DNA from: a virus
Virus record (IMG/VR): IMGVR_UViG_3300037493_003062
Location: 1-29,170 of that record
Length of the DNA: 29,170 nt
Reading direction: 5' to 3' (one strand)
A program made the position numbers and the translations under genes. Shown one piece after another: positions 18,762 to 26,808 of the stretch (position 1 is the stretch's first letter; every line of letters begins with the position of its first letter). Under the pieces are notes generated by a model, which saw only the letters and a program-made list of their open reading frames with translations, was not told the origin of the DNA and ran no database searches.

Positions 18762-18783
18762 GCACTCACAACCGAACGCCAAA

Positions 18784-19092
18784 ATGAAAATGAACACGCC
18801 ACGCGAACCAAAGCAATCAGCAAAATTGACAAAGGTGTCAACCCTTCTGGGTCAAAAAACGCTAGTAAAGCATGTCGGCAAAAAGTCTGCATCATACTGG
18901 ATCATGCATCCATCAATCAACGGAATGGAGTGCCCAATGGTTTTTGTTCAGCAAGTGACCCTGCCAATGCTGGCTATTGACGAAGCCAGAATTATTCGAC
19001 TTGCTGAAATCGCAGTCTCTCCGACAACCCGGTCAAGCCTAGATGGTCTTGATGTAGGGAAATTTATGGTTACAACGATCAACGCTCGATGA
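18784..19092 (+). CDS. Unknown protein, 102 aa
   Basis: A basic N-terminus (KMNTPREPKQSAKLTKVSTL) leads into a mixed region with KSASYWIMHPSINGMECPMV and a later helix (IDEARIIRLAEIAVSP). No family is recognised. I take ATG 18784 because the upstream in-frame ATG at 18730 precedes the promoter -35; ATG 18790 is also possible. The A/T content is higher than in the flanking operons, suggesting separate origin. The following gene starts 1 base after its stop. Confidence 0.6.
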   Translation: MKMNTPREPKQSAKLTKVSTLLGQKTLVKHVGKKSASYWIMHPSINGMECPMVFVQQVTLPMLAIDEARIIRLAEIAVSPTTRSSLDGLDVGKFMVTTINAR

Positions 19093-19093
19093 T

Positions 19094-19276
19094 ATGATAA
19101 CACTGAAAGACACCGAAATTCTTTCCCGTTTCCCGGTCGGAAAATGGTTTACGGCCAAAGCGTACAGCATTCACGCATCAAAGCTTGCCAGACTTTATCG
19201 TTTGGGATTGCTCTTTCGCAAAGCTCCGGCGGATAGTAAAATGGCTTGTGCGTGGAAATACTACCGCCCACGATAA
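19094..19276 (+). CDS. Small winged-helix-like protein, 60 aa
   Basis: The sequence ILSRFPVGKWFTAKAYSIHA, then SKLARLYRLGLLFRK and a final strand MACAWKYYRPR follows the helix-helix-wing order of a winged helix and loosely resembles the protein at 7681. It may be a small DNA-binding regulator that acts near the switch to late genes, since the late promoter is about 290 bases downstream. The unit ends in a strong terminator. Confidence 0.55.
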   Translation: MITLKDTEILSRFPVGKWFTAKAYSIHASKLARLYRLGLLFRKAPADSKMACAWKYYRPR

Positions 19277-19282
19277 TCACCC

Positions 19283-19309
19283 ACCCCGCCCTCACCGGCG
19301 GGGTTTTTT
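19283..19309 (+). terminator. Rho-independent terminator
   Basis: CCCCGCC (19284-19290) pairs with GGCGGGG (19297-19303) around CTCACC, followed by TTTTTT (19304-19309). It closes the transcription unit ending at 19276 and separates the middle genes from the late operon. Confidence 0.9.
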
Positions 19310-19565
19310 GTGCCCGCGTCCGACCATTCTCCCGCCGCCGGGAAGATGGTGGATCGTTTTCCCGACGCTGGGAAGACGAAAAACCCCGCCGCCATGGAGA
19401 CGAACGGGGTCCGCTTCGGGCGAGGAAACACAGAAACTCGCCGTCTTGCTTTGGGCTTTGCACCTGAGACGACACGCGGGCTGTGCCCGGCCATGGTCGC
19501 CGCATCAGGCGCAAGCACCCCAACCCAGCCACAACCCGCCCGACCGTCAAGCGATTTCTTTCCAT

Positions 19566-19594
19566 TTGACACGATTTCCGCACACCCGTAATTG
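19566..19594 (+). promoter_or_regulatory. Putative late promoter TTGACA-N17-TAATTG
   Basis: A perfect TTGACA at 19566-19571 with TAATTG at 19589-19594. It is well placed for the structural operon starting with the portal gene at 19610, with a short leader of about 10 bases. The -10 is weak, so an activator may be needed. Confidence 0.5.
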
Positions 19595-19609
19595 TGCGCA
19601 GATCAAAGC

Positions 19610-21055
19610 ATGGCCGCACGTCGCAAACTCGCCCAACCACTTACCGCCCCGGCAGCACCGGACGCGGGCGTAGCCGGGAGTGCGTACTACGATCCTGTTG
19701 AGCGGATCATTTACCCAGCCACTGCCGAAAGCATCCTAGCAGGGGCATGGGGCGGGGACATGCGGGACACCCGGAACCTTTTCACCTCCGCGTGCGACAC
19801 TTGGGATAGGCTAGCGGACAATATGCGGACGGTGGAGAACGCATTGATCGCCGCTCCCTTCGAGTTTCAGCCGTTCTCAAGCCCGGATGGGACGGTCAGT
19901 GACTCCGCAAAAGAGAAGGCAGAACTGGTTGACCACGCGCTGAAACAACTCCGGCCCGACCCAGCCAACATGGAGGTGGGGCGTGATGGACTGCTGCGAA
20001 TCCTCGCCCGTGCGTCCATTGTCGGGGTGGGGGTGGCGGAACTGGTCTGGCATAACCAGCTTCAAGACTGGAACGGGCAGCAATGGATTCTCCCCAAATA
20101 CGCAGTCAACGTCGGCGCTCGTTGGTACGGCTACCCGACCATTCCCGGCGGGCTCAAATTCCGCACGCAATCCGGTGCATGGGAAAACTTCCCCAAGCTG
20201 CGATTCCTCCCGCAAGTCGTCAGCGCCACCGACGCTCACCCGTCGCAGGCAGGACGCTTCCGAACGCTGGTCAAATACTACTGCGCCAACGTCTACGGCT
20301 TCAAATGGCTCATGGAGTTCACGCAACGCTTCGGCACGCCGTTCCGGTGGGCGACGTATGCGGAGCGCAACGCGCAGGTGAAGAATCAGCTATTGACGAT
20401 GTTGGCAAATCTGGGCAGCAGCGGCTACGGAGCCTTCCCGGAGGGCACGAAATTGGAACTGTTGGAGTCGAAGAACGCGGGCGACCTCCCGCAGGATCTA
20501 GTCATCAAGATGACCAACCAAGCCTGCGACATCGTCATTCGCGGCGAAACCGCCAGCAACGGCAGCGAGGGCGCGGGCGGACTGGGGAACACGGGCGCGG
20601 TGTTCGCGGGTGTGAAGCGGGAAGCAATGCAGGGCTACTGCAACGACGCTTGCGTGACGCTCCAGAAGTTTGCGGAATACGTTATTCGCGTGAACTACGG
20701 TGAACTCACCGAGGTGCCGACCGTCGTTTGTGAAATCCCGGAGCCGATTGACGCCAAGCTCAACGCGGAGCGAGATGAGGTGCTGATTCGGTCAGGGATG
20801 AAGATTCCGCGCAAGTGGTGGCATGAACGGCACGACGTGCCATTGCCAACGGAAGATGATGACGTGGTTGAGCAAGCGATTGCGCCCGTCCAGCCGCTCA
20901 CCGCAAGCCTCACGGCAGCGAAAGCGGAGACTCAGAACGAGGTACTGCAACGGCTGGTCAGCTCATTCCTCAACGCGGCGCTGGAGGACGGCGCGGCGGA
21001 TGCGGAAGGCGACATGGACGAGCAGGAAACCGCTGACATGAAGGAGGCCGCATGA
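19610..21055 (+). CDS. Portal protein, DUF935 / Mu gp29-like, 481 aa
   Basis: Ring at the unique capsid vertex through which DNA passes. Sections typical of the DUF935 family are visible: YDPVERIIYPATAESILAGA, LFTSACDTWDRLADNMRTVE, LVWHNQLQDWNGQQW, MEFTQRFGTPFRWATYAERN and YGAFPEGTKLELLESKNAGD. The C-terminus is acidic and probably flexible (EDGAADAEGDMDEQETADMK). The normal length is about 450-520 residues. I start at ATG 19610 because the promoter -10 covers the upstream TTG at 19592. Its stop overlaps the next start. Confidence 0.82.
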   Translation: MAARRKLAQPLTAPAAPDAGVAGSAYYDPVERIIYPATAESILAGAWGGDMRDTRNLFTSACDTWDRLADNMRTVENALIAAPFEFQPFSSPDGTVSDSAKEKAELVDHALKQLRPDPANMEVGRDGLLRILARASIVGVGVAELVWHNQLQDWNGQQWILPKYAVNVGARWYGYPTIPGGLKFRTQSGAWENFPKLRFLPQVVSATDAHPSQAGRFRTLVKYYCANVYGFKWLMEFTQRFGTPFRWATYAERNAQVKNQLLTMLANLGSSGYGAFPEGTKLELLESKNAGDLPQDLVIKMTNQACDIVIRGETASNGSEGAGGLGNTGAVFAGVKREAMQGYCNDACVTLQKFAEYVIRVNYGELTEVPTVVCEIPEPIDAKLNAERDEVLIRSGMKIPRKWWHERHDVPLPTEDDDVVEQAIAPVQPLTASLTAAKAETQNEVLQRLVSSFLNAALEDGAADAEGDMDEQETADMKEAA

Positions 21056-22089
21056 AGACCGAACTCATCGCAGCATTCACCGCTGAAATCCACGGCAACG
21101 CGCCAGAGTGGATCATGTTCGCCCCTGCGGGACGGCATAACATCTCCGCGAAGGTGAACGGCAGGCCGTCCAAAGTCAGCGTCACTGTTGACCCTGCGGC
21201 GGCGACGGCGCTCCAATCCGATCTTGAGGCGCGGAAGGCATCCGGCGGCTCACAGCCCTTTTTTGATCTGCACCACGACGCACGCGAGGCGAGCGCCTAC
21301 CCGGAGGAGTTTCAATGGCGCGAGGATGGAATCTGGGCGCGGGTGACGTGGACTCCCGCCGGACTGGCGGCGACGAAGGCCGACCCGGAAGCGGGGATTC
21401 TGCCAAGCGTGCGGTACTTCTCCCCACGGTGTGCAATCGCCAACGGGCGCATCGTCGGGCTCATGGACGCGGCAAGCGGGAACGCCGCCGGCGGACTGGT
21501 GTCCGACCCTGCCTTCACTCAGATTGCGCTAGTCGCATCACTCACCCCAAACCCTGACAACATTATGGACCCAATGAAGGCGCGTATGCGCAAAATGCTT
21601 GGCATCGAAGACGGTGTCGAAATCGAAGACGAGGAACTTATGTCGAAGCTGGAGGCCGCGATGTGTGGCGCTACCAAAAAGACCGACATGATGGCCGCGA
21701 AGGTTTCCGATCTGGAGGCATCCAAAGCCACCACCGAAAAGGAACTCGCCGCCGCGAAAACGGAACTGGAAGCAGCCCGCGCCGAGGCCGCTGAGTCGTT
21801 CGTCTCCGAACTCGTCGCCAGCCACAAGATCGCCCCGAAGGCCGAGAAGATGAAGCAGAGCCTCAAAAAGCTGTTCCTCACCAATCCCGCCGAAGCCCGC
21901 GATTTCGCCTCCGAACTGATTGCAAGCAACCCCGGCACCGAACGGATCACGGACGAAGGCAACGCCAAGTCTGCCAGCGAAGCCGACAAAGGCTCGCTCC
22001 GTCAGGCCAAGGCTGAAGAACTTGTCGCCACCAAAGCGGCCGCAACCTTTGACATCGCATGGCAAACCGCGTGCGCTCTAATCCCCTGA
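21052..22089 (+). CDS. Prohead protease and scaffold, Mu I-like, 345 aa
   Basis: The N-terminal half has the Mu I-type protease pattern: APEWIMFAPAGRHNISAKVN, QPFFDLHHDAREASAYPEEF, REDGIWARVTWTPAGLAATK, PSVRYFSPRCAIANGRIVGL and a later IALVASLTPNP. It would cleave scaffold and capsid proteins during head maturation. The C-terminal half from about residue 172 is a charged coiled coil (SDLEASKATTEKELAAAKTE) fitting a scaffold. An in-frame ATG at 21565 preceded by AACATT, as at the next gene's start, could make the scaffold separately, as with gpZ of Mu. The start overlaps the portal stop. Confidence 0.75.
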   Translation: MKTELIAAFTAEIHGNAPEWIMFAPAGRHNISAKVNGRPSKVSVTVDPAAATALQSDLEARKASGGSQPFFDLHHDAREASAYPEEFQWREDGIWARVTWTPAGLAATKADPEAGILPSVRYFSPRCAIANGRIVGLMDAASGNAAGGLVSDPAFTQIALVASLTPNPDNIMDPMKARMRKMLGIEDGVEIEDEELMSKLEAAMCGATKKTDMMAAKVSDLEASKATTEKELAAAKTELEAARAEAAESFVSELVASHKIAPKAEKMKQSLKKLFLTNPAEARDFASELIASNPGTERITDEGNAKSASEADKGSLRQAKAEELVATKAAATFDIAWQTACALIP

Positions 22090-22124
22090 CCCTCAACCCA
22101 ACAACCCCAACCTGATCTAACATT

Positions 22125-22496
22125 ATGGCTGAACCACTCTTCGATGTGCGGCAAGGACGCCGCACCTACACCGCATCCGGCGCGATTACCGCCGGGATGT
22201 TCGTCGCCCCTCACTCGACCGCCGGACAGGTGGTTGCATCCCCCACCATCATCGCCCCATGTATGCTCGCCGTCACTGACGCGCTCACCGGGACTGATGT
22301 TGAGGTGGTGCCAATTACCCGCGGCGCTGAATACCGCGTTCTCTGTGGAGCTACCTCAATTTCCGCAGGCGCTGAAATCGCAATCGGCGCAACGACCGAA
22401 ATCGGCAAAGCTATCACCTACGCTTCCGGCGTCAAGGCCGGGCGAGCGTTGGAAGCTGGCGCTTCCGGCGGGCTGATGAAGATCGTCGCTTACTGA
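22125..22496 (+). CDS. Capsid decoration (DUF2190-like) protein, 123 aa
   Basis: The small beta-rich protein shows the pattern of phage head decoration or cement proteins: AEPLFDVRQGRRTYTASGAI, AGMFVAPHSTAGQVV, and later ISAGAEIAIGATTEIGKAIT with Ala/Gly-rich turns. It sits between the protease/scaffold and the capsid gene, the usual place. It would bind the outside of the capsid to stabilise it. The leader CTAACATT has no Shine-Dalgarno site. Confidence 0.7.
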   Translation: MAEPLFDVRQGRRTYTASGAITAGMFVAPHSTAGQVVASPTIIAPCMLAVTDALTGTDVEVVPITRGAEYRVLCGATSISAGAEIAIGATTEIGKAITYASGVKAGRALEAGASGGLMKIVAY

Positions 22497-22530
22497 CCAC
22501 CCTCAACTCAACCCCTGACATTCACCCACT

Positions 22531-23490
22531 ATGGCAACCCGCTCCAGCGCTCTCGCCGCAATCCAAGGCCTGACCAATTTTGCGTCAGGCTATGCGAACG
22601 ACCGCATCGCCCAAAGCATCCTCGCTGATGCCTACTTCCTCACCGGCCAACCGATCAAGGCTGCTCTGAATTTTGAATTCGCTCAGTTTGACCGTGCCGA
22701 CGGGATCACAATCCCCGACACCAAAACGGCCCTCAACGACACCCGCGGGGCAATCCTCGCGTTTGGTGGCTCAAAGGTTTCCGGCTTTCTGGACACTCAC
22801 CGCGCAACGACTGACTGGTACGACGTGGGGCCTGACATCACCGACGCTGACCTCCTCCTGCAACTGCAAGGGGGCGCAAAGCTCGGCACTCAGGCTCTTG
22901 TCACCGGGAGATTCAAGCGCATTCTTGACGCCGCATCTACGGCTGCGGGTGCGGCGGCGGCAACGATTGTCGCAACAGGCGGCAGCGCAACGCAAGCCGT
23001 TAGTCAGATTCAGACGGTCGTGCAGACGGTCCAGAAGGCGTGCGCGGGTTACTGCGACATCAACGTGCTGTTTGGCGCGGGTGCGTTCCAGTTGTTCAGC
23101 AACGCCACCAACGTCCAAGGCCGGATCAGCGGGGGTTCCACCAAAGCTATTCCATCCACCCCGACAGAGCAGGATGTTGCGCGGCTGATTGGCTACAACG
23201 TGACCGTGAAAGTCACCAATGCCGTCTACAACTCAGCGGCGGTCGGGCAGACGGTCGCGGGCGCGTTCCTCCTCGATAACAGCATCTACGTTGCTGCGGT
23301 TTCCCCCAGCCCGGACAGGCAAGACCCATCGGCGCTCAAGGTGTTTGAAGGGTACGGCTCCAACGGGTTTTCCCCGACCTACATCAAAGACAACAACCCC
23401 GCGTTTGAGGCTTGCACTTGGGGCTGGAAAGAGAAGATCGTTGCGACGAACTCCGGCGCAATCAAGCTCATTGCCATCCAAGCGACGTAA
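22531..23490 (+). CDS. Major capsid protein, 319 aa
   Basis: Position after protease and decoration genes and length point to the major head protein. Sections such as ASGYANDRIAQSILADAYFL, DWYDVGPDITDADLLLQLQG and CDINVLFGAGAFQLFSNATN, and the ending FEACTWGWKEKIVATNSGAI, are consistent with the HK97-type capsid group of Mu-like modules, though I see no diagnostic motif. Numerous Ala/Gly/Thr residues are normal for coat proteins. A strong hairpin follows, probably to limit downstream expression. Confidence 0.75.
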   Translation: MATRSSALAAIQGLTNFASGYANDRIAQSILADAYFLTGQPIKAALNFEFAQFDRADGITIPDTKTALNDTRGAILAFGGSKVSGFLDTHRATTDWYDVGPDITDADLLLQLQGGAKLGTQALVTGRFKRILDAASTAAGAAAATIVATGGSATQAVSQIQTVVQTVQKACAGYCDINVLFGAGAFQLFSNATNVQGRISGGSTKAIPSTPTEQDVARLIGYNVTVKVTNAVYNSAAVGQTVAGAFLLDNSIYVAAVSPSPDRQDPSALKVFEGYGSNGFSPTYIKDNNPAFEACTWGWKEKIVATNSGAIKLIAIQAT

Positions 23491-23505
23491 CATCTGCGGC
23501 ATGGA

Positions 23506-23541
23506 GCCCCGTCGCCGTGTGGTGCGGCGGCGGGGCAGTTT
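23506..23541 (+). terminator. Hairpin after the capsid gene, weak terminator
   Basis: GCCCCGTCGCCG (23506-23517) pairs over 12 bp (one G-U) with CGGCGGCGGGGC (23525-23536) around TGTGGTG; AGTTTC follows. The U-run is poor, so it may attenuate rather than stop transcription, or protect the capsid message end. Confidence 0.55.
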
Positions 23542-23555
23542 CTCCCTTTCCTGCT

Positions 23556-23999
23556 ATGGCCTGGATCACCCTGACAGACAAAGACGCCGCTTCCCGCTTC
23601 GCCATCTACGAATGGGAAGCGATGACGGCGACGGCGCGTGAGTCTGGCGTGGGTGACGTTATTCAGAGGAGCATTGACCGGGTGACGACGCGGGTGCGGT
23701 CCTACATCCGAAGCTGCCACCAGAACACGCTAGGGCCTGACGGCACCATCCCGGACGAACTCCACAGCGCAGCGGTTGCGTTGCTCATGGAGGACATCGC
23801 CACCAATCTCCCTGCGTCGGGAGTCATCATGGACGAGGGTCGGCGGATGACTGTCAGCGAGGCCAAAGCTGAACTCAAGATGGTGGCAAAGTGCGAGCTA
23901 CTGGTTGCCCTGTCCGACACGACATCGACCAACTCCCCAGCCATCGACGAGGGTGGGTACGGTGGCGAAGAATACACCGATTTTTCCGTACTACGCTAA
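23556..23999 (+). CDS. Head-tail connector-like protein, 147 aa
   Basis: Follows the capsid gene and has the length of connector proteins (Mu gp36 / HK97 gp6 groups). It is mostly helical: TLTDKDAASRFAIYEWEAMT, DVIQRSIDRVTTRVRSYIRS, IPDELHSAAVALLMEDIATN, with a conserved-looking RMTVSEAKAELKMVAKCELL. It probably joins the portal vertex to the tail. Start chosen at ATG 23556; the longer upstream in-frame reading covers the hairpin and the capsid gene. Confidence 0.6.
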   Translation: MAWITLTDKDAASRFAIYEWEAMTATARESGVGDVIQRSIDRVTTRVRSYIRSCHQNTLGPDGTIPDELHSAAVALLMEDIATNLPASGVIMDEGRRMTVSEAKAELKMVAKCELLVALSDTTSTNSPAIDEGGYGGEEYTDFSVLR

Positions 24000-24002
24000 C
24001 AC

Positions 24003-25607
24003 ATGGAAGCCCGCAAAATCTCCGTCAAACTCAGGCGCGACCCCCGCGAAACCGCGGAGCGGCACAGCCAAGCCAATCCCCTCACGTTGGAATGCACGCT
24101 GGCGAGCGGGGAGACGGTGACGGAGACGATGGACCTGCGGGCGGAACTGCACGCCGCGCAGACGCCGGCCACAACGCCGCTGGCAACGACGGCGACCGTG
24201 GTGATGGCGTCGGGCAGCGCGGGACCATGGGAGCTTGAGTTTTCCGGGGCGCAAATGAACCAGACGGTGCTACCGGATTCCGCAGAGGATTTCTGGCTTG
24301 TCGTCTACGCCACCAACGCGGCGGATGACTTGTTCACACTGGGCAAGATTGCGCTGACCCTGACATTCGACAACGTCAGCCAAGCGACGCCTGCCCCACC
24401 GGAACCTCCGCTTTACGCGACATATGCGTTTCGGACGATTGCGGTGGCGGGGCAGTCTTCGGTGGTTGCGGAGACGACGGCGGACACGCTCACGCTGGTG
24501 GCTGGCAGCAACATCACGCTGACCACAAACGCGGCGACTGACACGATCACGATTGCCGCGAGTGGCGGGGGCGGAGGGACAACCGACCTGACAATGACGC
24601 GCACCGCCAATAACGTCACGATCACCCCCAGCGGCGGCGGCACGGCGGCAACAATTCCGCAGGCGAACAACACCAATGCGGGAGTCTTGACGGCGGCGCA
24701 TCACGCCGCCCTTGAAGCACTCGGCACGATGTCGACGCAGTCGTCCACAAGCGTCGCCATCACCGGCGGCACTATCACTGGCACCACGGTCAGCGGCATC
24801 ACGCTCAGCGGCACCAGCACCCCCACGCTGGCGGTGAGCGGAACAACGTCGGTCAGCGGCACGAACACGGGCGACCAGACAATCACGCTGACGGGAGACG
24901 TTACCGGATCGGGCACCGGATCATTCGCGGCAACCATCGCAGCCAGCGCAGTCACCTACGCCAAAATGCAAGCCGTCTCGGCAGCGTCCCGACTGCTCGG
25001 GCGCGGCACCGCAGGGACAACGGCGGTGCGGGAGGTTTCGCTGGGCACCGGGCTCTCCATGTCCGGGGATGTCCTATCAGCTACGGCCACGGGCGGCGGC
25101 ACCAACACCATCCTCCAATTCTTCCCGAGGGACGCGGAGTTTCCGGTAACGGATTTTGCGACGATTGACACCCGGAATAATCACCCAGTTTTAGACTTCA
25201 ACGACACCACCGTCGAAACCGTTTTCTTCACCGGATTCATCCCGCAGGGCGCATCCTTCGCCACTTCGGGAACGGCACTCACTTTTGTCCTTGAGTCAAC
25301 CGCCACTAGCGCAACCAGTGGAAACATCGGGTGGAACGTGGCGCTTGAGCGGATTGTGGCTGGAGGAATCGACATCGACGCTGACAATTTTGGGACGGCT
25401 CAACCCGGAAGCGCCGCAGTATCGGGGACATCCGGCATCGTCACCGAGGTTTCTGTTACATTCACGCTGGCCCAACTCCCATCACTTTTGGCCGCTGGCG
25501 ACATGATCCGCGTCCGCGTCCAGCGCAACACCTCCGTGTCAGGGGACCACGCAGGAGACGCCGAACTCCTCGGAGTCTACGCCAACATGACACCTCAGAT
25601 CCCATAA
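24003..25607 (+). CDS. Tail fibre-like protein, 534 aa
   Basis: The N-terminal part (about 1-140) contains beta strands that may attach to the virion. The middle is a Thr/Gly/Ser-rich repetitive shaft (SSTSVAITGGTITGTTVSGI, TLSGTSTPTLAVSGTTSVSG) with TNTGDQTITLTGDVTGSGTG and YAKMQAVSAASRLLGRGTAG, motifs typical of fibre proteins. The C-terminal domain (FIPQGASFATSGTALTFVLE, GWNVALERIVAGGIDIDADN) looks like a globular receptor-binding or virion-exterior domain. It is unusual to find it before the tail-tube genes. Attachment to head or tail cannot be told from sequence. Confidence 0.65.
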   Translation: MEARKISVKLRRDPRETAERHSQANPLTLECTLASGETVTETMDLRAELHAAQTPATTPLATTATVVMASGSAGPWELEFSGAQMNQTVLPDSAEDFWLVVYATNAADDLFTLGKIALTLTFDNVSQATPAPPEPPLYATYAFRTIAVAGQSSVVAETTADTLTLVAGSNITLTTNAATDTITIAASGGGGGTTDLTMTRTANNVTITPSGGGTAATIPQANNTNAGVLTAAHHAALEALGTMSTQSSTSVAITGGTITGTTVSGITLSGTSTPTLAVSGTTSVSGTNTGDQTITLTGDVTGSGTGSFAATIAASAVTYAKMQAVSAASRLLGRGTAGTTAVREVSLGTGLSMSGDVLSATATGGGTNTILQFFPRDAEFPVTDFATIDTRNNHPVLDFNDTTVETVFFTGFIPQGASFATSGTALTFVLESTATSATSGNIGWNVALERIVAGGIDIDADNFGTAQPGSAAVSGTSGIVTEVSVTFTLAQLPSLLAAGDMIRVRVQRNTSVSGDHAGDAELLGVYANMTPQIP

Positions 25608-25608
25608 C

Positions 25609-26247
25609 ATGGCACGAACCTTCAACGGCACTAACGACAGCATTGAAGCGGCATCCGCTCCGGTGACGGCGGTTCCGCTGACGATTGCGTGCTGGTTTTA
25701 CCCGACATCCTCAGCAGGGGTGGCGGTTGTTGCCCTGGGTGTTTCCGGCGGATCGGATCGCTTCCAGATGAGTTGCGTTCCCGGATCAACGCCAGTCGGT
25801 GCGGCATCTGTTCAAAGCGGGGTAGCATCACAATCTTCGTTTTCTGGCACAGCATCACTTAATCAATGGCACCACGCCGCCGCCGTGTTTGCGTCGTCTA
25901 CAAGTCGCACGGCGTATTTCAACGGATCCGCAGCAACGGCAAACACGACGGCATCTACACCCACAGGTATCAACAGACTTAACATCTCCGGCCGATACCT
26001 TACCACCCTGGGCGCTTTCTTCCAAGGAGCCATTGCCGAAGTCGGCGTCTGGAATGCCGCGCTCAATGCCGACGAAATCACCAGTCTATCCAAGGGCTTC
26101 CCCTGCCGACTGGTTCGCCCGTCTGCACTCGTTTTCTACTCCCGCCTCATCCAAAACGTGATGGACATCCGCAACGGGGTGACCCTATCCGAACTCGGCA
26201 CCGGAACCACAGTCTCAGATCACCCACGCATCATCTACCCATGCTGA
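25609..26247 (+). CDS. LamG/concanavalin A-like lectin domain protein, 212 aa
   Basis: The pattern TFNGTNDSIEAASAPVTAVP, LTIACWFYPTSSAG, LNQWHHAAAVFASSTSRTAY, FNGSAATANT and AIAEVGVWNAALNADEITSL is the laminin-G / concanavalin A-like jelly-roll fold (LamG_3 type). Such domains on virions bind surface polysaccharides. The C-terminal LVRPSALVFYSRLIQNVMDI region is seen in phage proteins of this type. It directly follows the fibre gene and probably helps host recognition. The stop overlaps the next start. Confidence 0.72.
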   Translation: MARTFNGTNDSIEAASAPVTAVPLTIACWFYPTSSAGVAVVALGVSGGSDRFQMSCVPGSTPVGAASVQSGVASQSSFSGTASLNQWHHAAAVFASSTSRTAYFNGSAATANTTASTPTGINRLNISGRYLTTLGAFFQGAIAEVGVWNAALNADEITSLSKGFPCRLVRPSALVFYSRLIQNVMDIRNGVTLSELGTGTTVSDHPRIIYPC

Positions 26248-26579
26248 CTCCGCCTCCACCACCTGCCGACCCAGCCGCACGAGTGGCTGCGCGGACCATC
26301 TTCCAAGAGGTATCCTATGAGCTACAGCGACGGATTGCGCTGCACCAGAACCTGTTCCAGAAGGTCTGGCATTCGACCGACTACACGCCACAACAATTCT
26401 TTGACGAGTGCGGTGAGCAGGGCGAGAAATTCCTCGCCATCGCAGGCGCGAACGTGGCCCACATCGCCGCTCTCGCCGTGATCGACGGCAAGACCCTCAA
26501 CGACCTGATCGACCCCAGCGAGTACACACCGCCAGTTTCCTACAGCATCAACCAAGACGGATCAGTCACCCTCTCATAA
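26241..26579 (+). CDS. Unknown phage protein, 112 aa
   Basis: A proline-rich beginning (MLTPPPPPADPAARVAARTI) and helical middle (LHQNLFQKVWHSTDYTPQQF) with Gly/Ala-rich AIAGANVAHIAALAVIDGKT. I recall similar proteins beside LamG or fibre genes in phages but know no function. It overlaps the LamG gene by 7 bases and is followed directly by the small membrane genes. Confidence 0.6.
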   Translation: MLTPPPPPADPAARVAARTIFQEVSYELQRRIALHQNLFQKVWHSTDYTPQQFFDECGEQGEKFLAIAGANVAHIAALAVIDGKTLNDLIDPSEYTPPVSYSINQDGSVTLS

Positions 26580-26580
26580 C

Positions 26581-26808
26581 ATGCAGGAACTCAACACAAT
26601 CTTCTCCACACTCGGAACTCCGGGTTTACTCATCGCAAGTGTTTACTACGTCGTCCGCGAGGTGAAGACGCAGTTTGACAGCCGCGTGGGGGAGCTGAAA
26701 AATCAGTACGACGCACGGATTGCGGCAATCGAACGCCGGAGCGAAGAGTGCGAAAAGGACCGGGTGGCGCTCCGTGACCTCATCATCAAACGCACCACCA
26801 CCCCATGA
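26581..26808 (+). CDS. Membrane protein with coiled coil, holin or inner-spanin-like, 75 aa
   Basis: One N-terminal membrane helix (LGTPGLLIASVYYVVREV) is followed by a charged helix (TQFDSRVGELKNQYDARIAA, IERRSEECEKDRVALRD) predicted to be a coiled coil. This is the topology of an inner-membrane spanin or a BhlA-like holin. If a spanin, its outer partner could be the lipoprotein at 13593, although that is 13 kb away. The next gene is another tiny membrane protein, so a second lysis cluster may lie in the structural operon. Confidence 0.55.
   Translation: MQELNTIFSTLGTPGLLIASVYYVVREVKTQFDSRVGELKNQYDARIAAIERRSEECEKDRVALRDLIIKRTTTP

Larger units (their letters stand above)
19277..19609. other. 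Hairpin-rich intergenic region of 333 bp
   Basis: No convincing gene. After the terminator come hairpins at 19324-19349 (CCATTCTCCCG with CGGGAAGATGG), 19355-19378 (CGTTTTCCC with GGGAAGACG), 19383-19410 (ACCCCG with CGGGGT), 19419-19442 (GGCGAG with CTCGCC) and 19477-19489 (CGGGC with GCCCG). The first two share a repeated unit TTnTCCCG-CGC-GGGAAGA 30 bp apart. The third, followed by T's on the - strand, could end leftward transcription. The region may carry a small RNA or a regulatory site before the late promoter. Open frames here are not convincing. Confidence 0.5.

Noticed and set aside
19149-19673. Several long frames on both strands in the hairpin-rich gap
   Set aside because: They are low-complexity Pro/Arg-rich, start within terminators or neighbouring genes, conflict with each other, and no start leader is present. 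The GC-rich gap explains the lack of stops.
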